Positions 8,522 through 16,801 of a stretch of DNA of 64,000 nucleotides are shown one piece after another. Position 1 is the stretch's first letter. Each line of letters opens with the position of its first letter. The notes beneath the pieces were generated by a model, which did no database searches, was not told where the DNA came from, and saw only the letters and a list, made by a program, of their open reading frames with translations. A program made the translations under genes and the position numbers. The DNA comes from Peribacillus frigoritolerans (GTDB lineage Bacteria > Bacillota > Bacilli > Bacillales > Bacillaceae): positions 1-64,000 of the forward strand of contig NZ_SMZY01000006.1 in NCBI RefSeq assembly GCF_004358755.1, read 5' to 3'.

Positions 8522-9460
8522 ATGAGTAAGAAAACAATGGGCATTCACCATATCACAGCAATCGTAGGTCATCCACAAGAAAATGTAGATTTCTACGCAG
8601 GAGTTTTGGGTTTACGTTTAGTCAAGCAAACTGTTAATTTTGATGATCCAGGTACCTATCACCTTTATTTTGGTAATGAAGGCGGAAAACCAGGAACCAT
8701 AATCACTTTCTTTCCATGGTCAGGTGAACAACAAGGCACCATTGGTGACGGTCAAGTAGGTGTCACTTCTTACGTTGTTCCTAAGGGATCTATGGAATTT
8801 TGGAATAAAAGACTAGAAAAATTCAACGTTCCTTATACAATAACGGAACGCTTTGGAGAGCAGTATTTGGAATTTGATGATCCACATGGTCTGCACTTGG
8901 AAATTGTTGAAAGAGCAGAAGGGGAAATCAATACATGGACTTTCGGTGAGGTAAAACCTGAGGTTGCTATTAAAGGATTTGGTGGAGCAACTCTTTTATC
9001 AACACATCCTAACAAGACGGCTGAATTGTTAGAACAAGTAATGGGACTTGAATTAGTCGGTAAAGAAGGAGATTTTGCTCGTTATCGTTCCACTGCTGAT
9101 ATTGGAAATATTATAGATCTTAAATTAAATCCAATTGGACGTGGACGGATGGGATCGGGTACAGTTCACCACATTGCATGGCGGGCGATTGATGACCAAG
9201 ATCAATTGGATTGGCAAAAATACGTGGCATCCAAAGGGTATGGTGTCACTCCTGTAAAGGACAGAAATTACTTTAATGCTATTTATTTTAAAGAGCATGG
9301 GGAAATACTATTTGAAATTGCAACTGATCCTCCAGGGTTCGCCCATGATGAAACACATGAAACAATGGGTGAAAATTTGAAGCTACCTGAACAGTATGAA
9401 TCTCATAGAGCACAAATTGAACGAGCATTGCTGCCGTTTGAAGTAAGAGAACTAGACTAA
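8522..9460 (+). CDS. mhqO: Ring-cleaving dioxygenase, MhqO/MhqA family
   Basis: 312 aa with AAAGGAG 9 nt before the ATG. Two vicinal-oxygen-chelate (glyoxalase-like) modules are visible: GIHHITAI near residue 7, TVHHIAWRA near residue 213, and ILFEIATDPPGF near residue 260. These supply the expected His/His/Glu metal ligands. Family members protect against quinones and catechols by opening the ring. It is the first gene of a unit with a flavin reductase, a second copy of itself and a broken esterase. This resembles the B. subtilis mhqNOP stress genes. The exact paralogue name is tentative. Confidence 0.85.
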   Translation: MSKKTMGIHHITAIVGHPQENVDFYAGVLGLRLVKQTVNFDDPGTYHLYFGNEGGKPGTIITFFPWSGEQQGTIGDGQVGVTSYVVPKGSMEFWNKRLEKFNVPYTITERFGEQYLEFDDPHGLHLEIVERAEGEINTWTFGEVKPEVAIKGFGGATLLSTHPNKTAELLEQVMGLELVGKEGDFARYRSTADIGNIIDLKLNPIGRGRMGSGTVHHIAWRAIDDQDQLDWQKYVASKGYGVTPVKDRNYFNAIYFKEHGEILFEIATDPPGFAHDETHETMGENLKLPEQYESHRAQIERALLPFEVRELD

Positions 9461-9483
9461 GTTTATGAAAGGGAATGATTTCT

Positions 9484-10092
9484 TTGCTTTCAATCGATCC
9501 AGCATCTTTGTCTGAAAGGGAAAATTATAAATTCCTTATAGGAAGCATCATACCTAGACCAATTGCCTTCGTTACAACAATTTCAAAAGACGGTGTTATT
9601 AATGGTGCACCATTTAGTTATTTTAATATCGTGTCATCCAATCCTCCGATGATATCATTATCTATTCAACGGTCTGCGGGGAAACAAAAGGATACAACGA
9701 GAAACATAATTGAGTCCAAGCAATTTGTAGTTCATATCATTGATGAACATAATGTTGAAAAAATAAATAAAACAGCGGCAAACCTACCTCCTGATCAAAG
9801 TGAGATTGAGTTGGCTAACTTAACTCCAGTGAAAAGTGTGAAAGTTTCAGTTCCTGGAGTGAAGGAAGCGAAAATCAGAATGGAATGTTCATTGGAGGTT
9901 TCCTTGGAATTAGGAGATTCGGACGCCACTGGGTGCGATTTTATTATAGGGAAAGTTGTTCAATTTCATATCGAAAGCGACATTTATGAAAATGGAAGAA
10001 TCGATCCAAGGGGCTTAGCAGCAGTTAGTCGTTTGGCTGGCAATAATTACGCAAAAGTTGGTGAAATTTTCGAGATAGAAAGACCTAAATAA
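9484..10092 (+). CDS. Flavin reductase-family (flavoredoxin-like) protein
   Basis: About 202 aa. I place the start at TTG 9484 because the upstream AAAGGG is only one base from the in-frame ATG at 9475 but nine from this TTG. The segment NYKFLIGSIIPRPIAFVTT followed by NGAPFSYFNIVSSNPPMISL is the FMN-binding split-barrel core of YwrF-type flavin reductases. It probably supplies reduced flavin or reduces quinones alongside the dioxygenases. It lies 23 bp after the first and 26 bp before the second dioxygenase gene. Confidence 0.85.
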   Translation: MLSIDPASLSERENYKFLIGSIIPRPIAFVTTISKDGVINGAPFSYFNIVSSNPPMISLSIQRSAGKQKDTTRNIIESKQFVVHIIDEHNVEKINKTAANLPPDQSEIELANLTPVKSVKVSVPGVKEAKIRMECSLEVSLELGDSDATGCDFIIGKVVQFHIESDIYENGRIDPRGLAAVSRLAGNNYAKVGEIFEIERPK

Positions 10093-10118
10093 TCTTATTT
10101 ATGAAAGGGAGAGAAACA

Positions 10119-11063
10119 TTGCAAAAAACAGCAGGTATACATCATATAACTGCCATGGTTAACGATGCTCAAAGGAATATCGACTTTTATGCTGGTGTAC
10201 TTGGACTACGGCTTGTTAAAAAAACAATAAATTTCGACCGTCCTGAAGTGTACCATCTATATTTTGGGAATGAAACGGGGCTACCAGGTACGGTCATTAC
10301 TTTTTTTCCTTGGGCTAAACAGTTAAAAGGGCGTATTGGGCAAGGTCAGGTTGCCGTGACTAGTTATGTTATACCGAAGGGTTCGGTTCCATTTTGGGAG
10401 AATAGGTTGCGAAAATTTGGAATTGAGTTTACTTCAACCATTCGCTTCGGTGAAAAATATTTAAAATTTAACGATCCAGATGGACTCCAACTTGAGCTGA
10501 CGGAGCGAAATGAAGGACCAACGAATTCTTGGAACTTCGGTGGAGTTCACACAGAAAATGCGATTAAAGGATTTGGCGGTGCTGTTTTGTATTCTGCACA
10601 GCCACATAAGACAACGGATGTTCTAGAAAACATTTTAGGGTTAGATTGTATTGGTCAAGAAAATGAATTTCTAAGATTTAAATCTGAAGGAAATGTTGGA
10701 AACATTATTGATATTCACTTAAATCCTACAGTCCGAGGACTAATGGGGGCAGGAACGGTTCACCATATAGCATGGAGGGCCAAGGATAAAGAAGATCTTC
10801 TCAAATGGAATTCACTTCTGCAAGATAAAGGTTATTATCCAACTGAAATTCGTGATCGTAACTACTTTAAAGCAGTGTATTTTCATGAGGCAGGTGGTAT
10901 TCTCTTCGAAATAGCTACCGACCCACCAGGCTTTTCGGTTGATGAACCTACCGATGAATTTGGAAAAAAACTCATGCTGCCAGCTTGGTTAGAGTCACAA
11001 AGAGAAGAATTAGAAGAAACCTTACCTCTTGTGAAGGTACGTGTTCTGGAAGGGGATGAATAA
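10119..11063 (+). CDS. Second ring-cleaving dioxygenase, MhqO/MhqA family
   Basis: 314 aa from a TTG with GGGAGAG 5 nt upstream, giving MQKTAGIHHITAM, which lines up with the start of the first copy. An ATG at 10101 lies in front of the ribosome site. All metal-ligand motifs are kept (GIHHIT, TVHHIAWRA, ILFEIATDPPGF). The two copies are clearly related but diverged through much of their length, so this is an old duplication or two separately acquired paralogues rather than a recent copy. Confidence 0.85.
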   Translation: MQKTAGIHHITAMVNDAQRNIDFYAGVLGLRLVKKTINFDRPEVYHLYFGNETGLPGTVITFFPWAKQLKGRIGQGQVAVTSYVIPKGSVPFWENRLRKFGIEFTSTIRFGEKYLKFNDPDGLQLELTERNEGPTNSWNFGGVHTENAIKGFGGAVLYSAQPHKTTDVLENILGLDCIGQENEFLRFKSEGNVGNIIDIHLNPTVRGLMGAGTVHHIAWRAKDKEDLLKWNSLLQDKGYYPTEIRDRNYFKAVYFHEAGGILFEIATDPPGFSVDEPTDEFGKKLMLPAWLESQREELEETLPLVKVRVLEGDE

Positions 11064-11206
11064 TGAAACATATTTTTAATAAAGGACAAGATTCAACAAA
11101 ACCAACTTTATTATTGCTTCATGGTACTGGTGGCAATGAATTAAACCTGTTGCCTCTTGCGGGAAGAATTGATGATGAAGCTTCGGTTAAGCATTCACCT
11201 TTGTAA
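11063..11206 (+). pseudogene. Truncated MhqD/MhqP-type carboxylesterase
   Basis: Starts with an ATG overlapping the stop of the dioxygenase (TAATG). The sequence MKHIFNKGQDSTKPTLLLLH followed by GTGGNELNLLPLAGRIDDEA is the beginning of the alpha/beta-hydrolase partner found with MhqO. The homology ends after residue ~41 and a stop follows at 11204, so the nucleophile elbow and catalytic Ser/Asp/His are gone. The 3' part was deleted next to the Rpn gene. Confidence 0.8.
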
Positions 11207-11264
11207 TTTCATTATATTTATTTCCTTATAACTAAAAAAGAGTACCAAAAGGCACTCAAGGTAT

Positions 11265-12101
11265 TTAACGGACTTCTTTTTCTAAATCTTTCACTTTATT
11301 CAATGGTAAACCGGTATGATTTGCTACATCTTGAATAGACATACTAGGTATTTTAAGTAAGCTTTTAGCAATTTCTGCGGCTTTTGCATTCATACCATCG
11401 TTTTTAGCACCTTCAATTTGTGTTTTTTGATCAGCAATAAATTTCTCTCGAAGCTGATACATTCGAATGGTTTCCTCGTCAGCACTTAAACGGCGTAGTT
11501 TATCTTCTGCTTTTGCTACCAACTGATCCAAGATAAACACCTCCTCTAAATTTGGCTGCTTAACCGTATCTCCTCTTAGAAATAATAACCATCTATGAAG
11601 AGGATTATGCAAATCAACATCTGTTTCATTGAATTTTGGCATTTCAATAAAATGAATTTCAAGCAAATCAGTAAGAAGTTGTTTGGATTTATCCTCATAA
11701 ATCTTATAGCTTGAGTGATAAGACTCAATGTCAGTCAGGTAATTAAATCCTAGTATATTGATTGTGATTGTTTTATTTAGATCAGAATATTTTTCCGCTG
11801 CTTTGAAGTTTTCCGTGAAAAGCTTTGACCAGTAAAAAAGGGTTCTTTCTTTCATATTGTATTCATTTGCTAATTGAACCTCTATGTTGATTTTTTCTCC
11901 GGTATAACATATAGCCTTAATATCAAGGATTCCCTGTTTATCATCTATTTTTTCTTTAGTTAGCTTTTCCTCTATTATATATAAATCTTCAACATCATTT
12001 TCTAAAACAGCATTTAAGAATCCAATCAGCAATTCTTTATCCTGATTTTCACCAAACAGCTTCTTAAAAATAATATCATTTAAGGGTTTTAGTCTTTTCA
12101 T
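11265..12101 (-). CDS. Rpn-family recombination-promoting nuclease (PD-(D/E)XK transposase-like)
   Basis: 278 aa from an ATG with AGAAGGAG 7 nt upstream. N-terminal MKRLKPLNDIIFKKLFGE and the core GILDIKA...INIEVQLAN are the D...ExQ catalytic pattern of Rpn/YhgA-like endonucleases. YWSKLFTENF follows, and the C-terminus ends in a helical 'IAKSLLK...MSIQDVANHTGLPLNKV' tail. Members promote RecA-independent recombination and are often multi-copy. A sigma-A type promoter lies directly upstream. A short frameshifted relative may sit at 15363-15650. Confidence 0.85.
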   Translation of the reverse strand: MKRLKPLNDIIFKKLFGENQDKELLIGFLNAVLENDVEDLYIIEEKLTKEKIDDKQGILDIKAICYTGEKINIEVQLANEYNMKERTLFYWSKLFTENFKAAEKYSDLNKTITINILGFNYLTDIESYHSSYKIYEDKSKQLLTDLLEIHFIEMPKFNETDVDLHNPLHRWLLFLRGDTVKQPNLEEVFILDQLVAKAEDKLRRLSADEETIRMYQLREKFIADQKTQIEGAKNDGMNAKAAEIAKSLLKIPSMSIQDVANHTGLPLNKVKDLEKEVR

Positions 12102-12122
12102 AATCAAACTCCTTCTATATTC

Positions 12123-12150
12123 ATTATACAATGAAAACAGGTCTATTCAA
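12123..12150 (-). promoter_or_regulatory. Promoter of the Rpn-family gene
   Basis: On the minus strand TTGAAT and TATAAT are separated by 16 bp. The -10 box ends 22 bp before the start codon. Confidence 0.7.
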
Positions 12151-12209
12151 AGTGGATGCTACTGACGTTAGAAGTCTTTCGAACAAAAAAATCCATATAA
12201 TGAAGGATT

Positions 12210-12310
12210 TTATGTATATAATAATATATATGTTAACGTATATGTTAATAATAGTATCAATAACTGTTTTATTAATAATATTAATATATAGTTTAATTTA
12301 TTTAATGACA
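12210..12310. repeat. AT-rich motif cluster
   Basis: Contains ATATATATGTTAACGTATAT and ATGTTAATAATA around 12224-12252, then runs of TTAATAATATT. These words match the parAB-flanking repeats and the 7430 palindrome. The plus-strand open frame across it encodes only Ile/Leu/Tyr repeats and is not a credible gene. Confidence 0.5.
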
Positions 12311-12374
12311 TACTACCCCACAGAATAAAAATAATTTTCTCGATAATGTTCTTTCACTTAAAGATATACCGGAG

Positions 12375-12540
12375 AGAATGGGTAGAATTCGCGAATCAAT
12401 ATCTTATAGCAGCAATTGGTTTTCCAGAAATAGAAGTGCCATTCTAACGTGTGTCTAATGAAATTGATTGTGGTACACCTACCCGTTGGTTTATTGATCA
12501 AAATGATAATATACACCCAAGTAGATATGCGTATTTTTAA
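12375..12540 (+). pseudogene. Frameshifted remnant of an unknown gene
   Basis: One frame reads EWVEFANQYLIAAIGFPEIE and then stops. The next frame continues with RVSNEIDCGTPTRWFIDQND and ends PSRYAYF-stop at 12540. Both halves have natural amino-acid use, so this is probably one gene end with a single indel. Family not recognised. Confidence 0.4.
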
Positions 12541-12852
12541 ACTTTAAAAGTAATTGTCCATCCTATAAAAAGGATTAATCTTTTGGTGGGATTTGGACTT
12601 CGTTCCCTCAACTTATTAAATAGCCTTTGGATAATTGATAAGCTTTAATAGGACCATGAAGTAGTAAAAAATGCAGACTTAATCTGATGTGACTTACATC
12701 TTTAAAAGTAAAATATCAAACTTATTAATAATAAACTTGATTTCAAATCAAACATCTGGATTTTACTATTACTTTTTTTGTAATAGAAGAATTGGTGAGA
12801 AACCATTAAAGCAGGAAACAATATGCGGAAGTGATAGAAAAAGACTTTAGGT

Positions 12853-13230
12853 ATGACTGTTGACACATTGCCGGGTGCCGGGGCAGCAGGTAGCTTAGGT
12901 GCTGAAGTAGTTGCCTTTTTAAATGGGAAGCTGCAAAGTGGCATTGATTTAGTACTTGATGTAATTAAATTTGAAAATGTTTTACAAGGTGCAGATCTAA
13001 TAATAACAGGTGAAGGCAGAATTGATTCGCAAACTGTTCACGGGAAAGCTCCGGTTGGTGTTCCAAAACGTGCTAAGTTGGCTGGTAGTGTTCCAGTCAT
13101 AGCCATTTCTGGTAGTATAAGAGAAGGTTATGAGGCTGTGTTTGACCATGGTATTGACGCTGTTTTTAGTGTAGTGAATAGAGTAGTCACATTAGAAGAT
13201 ACCTTAAAAGACGGGGCGATTAATATTTAA
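12853..13230 (+). pseudogene. Glycerate kinase C-terminal fragment
   Basis: 125 residues containing LPGAGAAGSLGAEVVAFLNG, SGIDLVLDVIKFENVLQGAD, LIITGEGRIDSQTVHGKAP and GIDAVFSVV. This is the well-conserved C-terminal half of glycerate kinases (GlxK/GarK family, ~380 aa). The N-terminal two thirds and the last helix are absent and there is no ribosome site. It cannot be functional. Confidence 0.85.
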
Positions 13231-13308
13231 ACACAATTTCGGAATGAATGTTAGTTTATGTAGCGTGAACCAATTTTTTTGAAACCTGCATATAAAGATC
13301 GAATTTGA

Positions 13309-13446
13309 GGTGGGACAAAACTTAGAGAGGAATTCAGTTATGATATTCCTACGGACACAACAGGTGAGTGTTGGTGTATTTCAGCACATCCTAACGCTTC
13401 TTCTACAGTTGAGAGCGGACTGTATGCAGGTAAATCACTAGGATAG
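13309..13446 (+). pseudogene. Possible coding remnant, family unknown
   Basis: A 45-codon frame without a start reads LREEFSYDIPTDTTGECWCI followed by SAHPNASSTVESGLYAGKSL before a TAG. The composition looks like real protein. A true terminator-like hairpin follows. I do not recognise the family. Confidence 0.3.
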
Positions 13447-13482
13447 CTATGTTTTGGAGCATAAACAACGTGTTACTTAATC

Positions 13483-13518
13483 AAAAGAGTTATCCATATG
13501 GCTATGGATAACTCTTTT
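13483..13518. terminator. Strong bidirectional terminator
   Basis: AAAAGAGTTATCCATA pairs perfectly with TATGGATAACTCTTTT around a 4-nt loop. It lies between the remnants on the plus strand and the 3' end of the recombinase gene on the minus strand. Confidence 0.85.
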
Positions 13519-13624
13519 ATATTATTAAATCATGCAGATTCTTCAATGAAAATGCAACTTCAAGAATGTTAGTACTAGAAGATGACCATGACAGTTTAAA
13601 GAATGAAATATTTTGATATGGTTT

Positions 13625-14740
13625 TTATTCAATTAATTTTTTCCTTCGCAACCCCATTGCTTCAGCAGCCATTTTTGCCTTTTCTTGTGAATTATGAACA
13701 TATAGGACCGAAGTAGAAGTGGAAGTATGTCCTAGTTGGTCCATAACTAGAGTAATGTCATTGGTTTCGTCCATTAAGGTTGTTGCATATGTATGTCTTA
13801 GTTTATGAGGAGACATTCCTTTATCGTAGGATTTCGTATACTTACGAACTAGGTCTTGTATTGCACGAACTGAAAGGGGAGAACTCTTACCTTTGTATTT
13901 AGACAAGAATACATATTCAAATTCTTCATTTGATCCTCCATACCGTTCATTTCGAACCTGTAAATACTCCTTCAAATCATTCATAGCGTCAGGTATCACT
14001 TGAATACTATCCAATTTATTACCCTTTCTAATAATAGATATTCTATTCTTTTTAAAATTTAAGTCTCTCAATCTAATATCGGCAAGCTCATTAACCCTAA
14101 TTCCACTAGCCAAAAAAAGAGAAAAGATTGCATAATCTCTTTCCTTATCTCTTAGAAAATAAGATCTTTGTCTATCCGATAGACATTTTTCATATTCATT
14201 CTTTAAATAATAGAGAAAAAAGATATCATCATTGTCTACAAAAATAGTATCTGTCAATTTTCTACTGCGTTCATTCAGAGTTTCTTTTGGCTTGCTTACA
14301 CTTATTTTTTGCATGACATTACGATGAAAATAGGGTTCTCCGTCTTCAACGCGTTCCGTTTGGGTTGTTAAGTATTTAAAAAGAGATCTTAAGGCTGATT
14401 TTTTACGATTAACTGATGTCTTTTCACGTGTTTTTTTCTCATGTTTAGATACAACAATTTCTTCATTGGTAACTTTGTTAAAGTAAGCTCTAGCCGCATC
14501 AAGGGGTAAAGTAGCCAAATCTGATAGAGCAATGTTAGAGATTGTTTGTGAAGAAGAAAATCCCTCTGTAAGTAACCAATTAAAGAAATCCTCATAATCC
14601 AAAAGATAATTAAGCAGGGTGGAGGGGGACCTGTCATTTTCCTCCATTGCTAATACATATTCCTGGACATAATCTGGCATTAGCTTAAGAATGTCTTCAT
14701 ATTTTTGTTTATGAGTAATATGCTGCCTGGATGTAGCCAT
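13625..14740 (-). CDS. XerS-like tyrosine recombinase
   Basis: 371 aa. The start is the ATG with AAGAGGTG 5-6 nt upstream; 17 further in-frame codons exist but lack a ribosome site. The N-terminal SAM-like domain includes PDYVQEYVLAMEENDRSPST and DYEDFFNWLLTEGF. Catalytic core: R in SGIRVNELADIRLRDL, H/R in SPHKLRHTYATTL, H in MDQLGHTST, and the nucleophile Tyr in TSVLYVHNSQE. The layout resembles the single-protein XerS system of streptococci, which resolves dimers at a dif-type site beside its own gene. A matching 28-bp site lies 22 bp upstream. Confidence 0.85.
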   Translation of the reverse strand: MATSRQHITHKQKYEDILKLMPDYVQEYVLAMEENDRSPSTLLNYLLDYEDFFNWLLTEGFSSSQTISNIALSDLATLPLDAARAYFNKVTNEEIVVSKHEKKTREKTSVNRKKSALRSLFKYLTTQTERVEDGEPYFHRNVMQKISVSKPKETLNERSRKLTDTIFVDNDDIFFLYYLKNEYEKCLSDRQRSYFLRDKERDYAIFSLFLASGIRVNELADIRLRDLNFKKNRISIIRKGNKLDSIQVIPDAMNDLKEYLQVRNERYGGSNEEFEYVFLSKYKGKSSPLSVRAIQDLVRKYTKSYDKGMSPHKLRHTYATTLMDETNDITLVMDQLGHTSTSTSVLYVHNSQEKAKMAAEAMGLRRKKLIE

Positions 14741-14762
14741 GAATACACCTCTTAAAAAATAT

Positions 14763-14790
14763 TGTGTGTATAATACAATTTTTACACACA
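14763..14790. promoter_or_regulatory. dif-like 28-bp site next to the recombinase gene
   Basis: An 11-6-11 arrangement: TGTGTGTATAA, a 6-bp centre TACAAT, and TTTTACACACA. The arms match at 10 of 11 positions as inverted repeats. It ends 22 bp before the recombinase start codon. Size and layout are those of Xer/dif core sites. An overlap with the gene's promoter (TATAAT-like words inside) would also allow autoregulation. Confidence 0.6.
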
Positions 14791-14884
14791 TTTGTTTACA
14801 TAATAGTTTTATTGTTTATTTACTTAGTAGAAAGGATAGTTTTGGTATATTCCATGAAGTTAATCCAAGTTTACTTCCTAGTAA

Positions 14885-15103
14885 TTATGGATGGTAACGT
14901 TCCATTGGTTTTATTTTTTGGCCAATAAAAAATGGGATTCTATCTGCATTCGCTTGAAATGTAAAAGCAAAACGGCCCGGAAAACAGCTTTCTTTAAATT
15001 CACAAAATCTACAACTATATATATTTTTTCTAAAACTGTTGTACAAGGATGAAATCTCATATGGATTAATGTCGGAGCTTGGATCCAATGGAAATACCGC
15101 CAT
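14885..15103 (-). CDS. 72-aa Cys-containing hypothetical protein
   Basis: ATG start with only a weak AGGT upstream. The sequence contains CRFCEFKESCFPGRFAF, a CxxC-x5-C cluster that may bind metal. It is followed by FFIGQKIKPMERYHP. It could be a complete mini-protein or the end of a larger lost one. It lies between the two dif-like sites, in the same direction as the recombinase. Family not recognised. Confidence 0.4.
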   Translation of the reverse strand: MAVFPLDPSSDINPYEISSLYNSFRKNIYSCRFCEFKESCFPGRFAFTFQANADRIPFFIGQKIKPMERYHP

Positions 15104-15156
15104 ATATTGGATACCTGTATTATAGCAAACGTTTGTTTTGTTTTCTATAATAAAAT

Positions 15157-15184
15157 CTTCGTAAAATTAGTATTATACACGAAG
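15157..15184. promoter_or_regulatory. Second dif-like 28-bp site
   Basis: Arms CTTCGT/ACGAAG bound a 28-bp unit. On the minus strand it contains GTGTATAATAC and an AATTTTAC stretch, words also found in the site at 14763. The two sites are therefore related and inverted to each other, 394 bp apart centre to centre. The inner arm match is weaker (7 of 11). Confidence 0.4.
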
Positions 15185-15362
15185 TTAACTTACTGCTAAT
15201 CTCCCACCTCTATGCTGCTTTTATAACTCGGATGAGCATACCTAACACTGTCTGCTCCAAATTATTTTCCTATAAATAATATAATGAGATTTCTTTGATT
15301 TTTTTATGTCATATTACTTTTTCCATAATCAGAAAAGACCAAGAATTTTGGTCGTAAATAAA

Positions 15363-15650
15363 TTAGTTTTGTTCTTTTAATTTTCTCAAATCACTAGGCG
15401 TAAGTCTATAAACTTTAATAATATCTTCATCAGACACTAACTCTTGATCCATGAGCACCTTTATTGCCTTTAAATAACCTTTTTTCAAACACTTTTTTGA
15501 AATCTTCACATATTCATTTTTTTCACTTGAAATGCTAATATGCTTCCTAATATTCTGAAACGGAATTGCTCATCATTGAGTTCTTTCAACAACTTACTAA
15601 TTTGATTGACACGATCATAGATACTATCTTTATTATCATCTTGCCTAAAT
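15363..15650 (-). pseudogene. Frameshifted helical protein remnant, possibly an Rpn-family C-terminus
   Basis: One frame gives DSIYDRVNQISKLLKELNDE and FRFRILGSI. The next frame continues KISKKCLKKGYLKAIKVLMD and ends IIKVYRLTPSDLRKLKEQN before the stop at 15363. A single indel joins them. The end, an 'IIKVYRLT...L.KLK' helix, resembles the tails of Rpn-type proteins, but this is weak. Confidence 0.5.
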
Positions 15651-15665
15651 TATAAAAATCAAAAA

Positions 15666-15716
15666 AATAAAAGGAGAGAAGATATTAGTATGACTAATAT
15701 CTTCTCTCCTTTTATT
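15666..15716. terminator. Very long perfect hairpin (24-bp arms)
   Basis: Left arm 15666-15689 begins AATAAAAGGAGAGAAGATAT and the right arm 15693-15716 mirrors it exactly around ATG as loop. A-run on one side, T-rich on the other. It can stop transcription in both directions and would form an extremely stable RNA. Confidence 0.7.
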
Positions 15717-15719
15717 CAA

Positions 15720-16064
15720 TTACTGTTACCTGAAGCAACTTAGATATTATTTCTCTAAGCTTCTATTCGTTTCTGATTACATCATTATTTATTAATAAAC
15801 TCTATTATTTCTCTATCTTGTGACACCCAATCAAATAACCAGTTGATCTTTAATAACAACTTCATTACCATAGCCCCACAATGAAAAATAAGACGAAAAA
15901 ATCCTTTACCATTAAATTAAAAGTTATCTTGTCTTTATTTTCGACACTATAACTAGCCGCATTCCATCTAATCTGTTCCGTTACTTCACTAATTGTTTTT
16001 TTAATTATGTTTAGTACAGCTCCTATTTAATTCTACTACCTAATCGAATTCTAAATTTTCTATA
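15720..16064. other. Spacer with a short minus-strand remnant
   Basis: No complete gene. Around 15865-16010 the minus strand reads KKTISEVTEQIRWNAASYSV followed by a hydrophobic end FFVLFFIVGLW and a stop. It has no start codon or ribosome site, so it is a possible leftover of a small membrane protein. Confidence 0.3.
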
Positions 16065-16769
16065 CTACTTATCCTTCTTAACTTCCGTGAAGGATACCGG
16101 TCCCAAATACTGAACACGTTTTTCCATCTTTTTAGTTAGTCTGAGAAAATCTGTATTGTTCTGGACGGCTTCGGTGCCATTACCATTAATATCCGTAAGT
16201 TGACCATAAGCCTTCTTAAACCGTACGATCGTCATAGTTTTATCCCGAGCTGTCGTAATCTGCCCGAAAGTCTCATCATCTACGATAATAATAAATCTGT
16301 GCTCTGAAAAACGGATATAACCAAGCCAGCTGTTGGTTTCGTAGTGTACTGGGAACGTCTGCCCTCCGAAATCGACACTGGATAAGTCCTTGAACTTGCT
16401 GATAGCGGAGAGCGTTCCCTTTCCTTTCTCCATTTTCGGCAGCGTCGGCAGCGGATCGGAAACCGCAATGTCGTCCGTATTGCGCGCTTCTCTGAACAGC
16501 CCCAGGCTCACCATTTCTTCAGCAGTTGTCTGGTTCAGAATCAGTGTCCCCACTTCATATTCGCCTTGCTTAACTTTTGTCTCTTTAACGGTGTACGTAT
16601 ATACCATCTTGATCTCGTTCCTATGCTCCTGGACCACAGATCGAAGCTCCTGTTTCTCCCCCACCAGCAGTATACCGTTTCTCGGAGCATCCATTTTGTC
16701 GGACCTAGAACAAGCGCCGAGAAGCACAATGCTTATTAACGCGAACAATAGTATAATCCCTTTTTTCAT
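16065..16769 (-). CDS. Lipoprotein linked to a Bce-type transporter
   Basis: 234 aa with AAAGGGGAG upstream. Signal peptide MKKGIILLFALISIVLLGAC carries a lipobox with Cys at residue 20, so the protein is anchored outside the membrane. The rest is hydrophilic, with FGGQTFPVHYETNSWLGYIR and IRFSEHRFIIIVDDETF, and no known enzymatic motif. It follows the permease gene by 32 bp. It may belong to the BA_5634-type lipoproteins found with such transporters (from memory, unverified). A role in peptide capture or signalling is inference. Confidence 0.75.
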   Translation of the reverse strand: MKKGIILLFALISIVLLGACSRSDKMDAPRNGILLVGEKQELRSVVQEHRNEIKMVYTYTVKETKVKQGEYEVGTLILNQTTAEEMVSLGLFREARNTDDIAVSDPLPTLPKMEKGKGTLSAISKFKDLSSVDFGGQTFPVHYETNSWLGYIRFSEHRFIIIVDDETFGQITTARDKTMTIVRFKKAYGQLTDINGNGTEAVQNNTDFLRLTKKMEKRVQYLGPVSFTEVKKDK

Positions 16770-16801
16770 AACTATTTTCTCCCCTTTCTTATAAATGGCA
16801 A

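Noticed and set aside
12131-12328. 65-codon plus-strand frame resembling a membrane peptide
   Set aside because: It starts inside the promoter of the Rpn gene, and its hydrophobic part is just translation of the AT-rich motif cluster.
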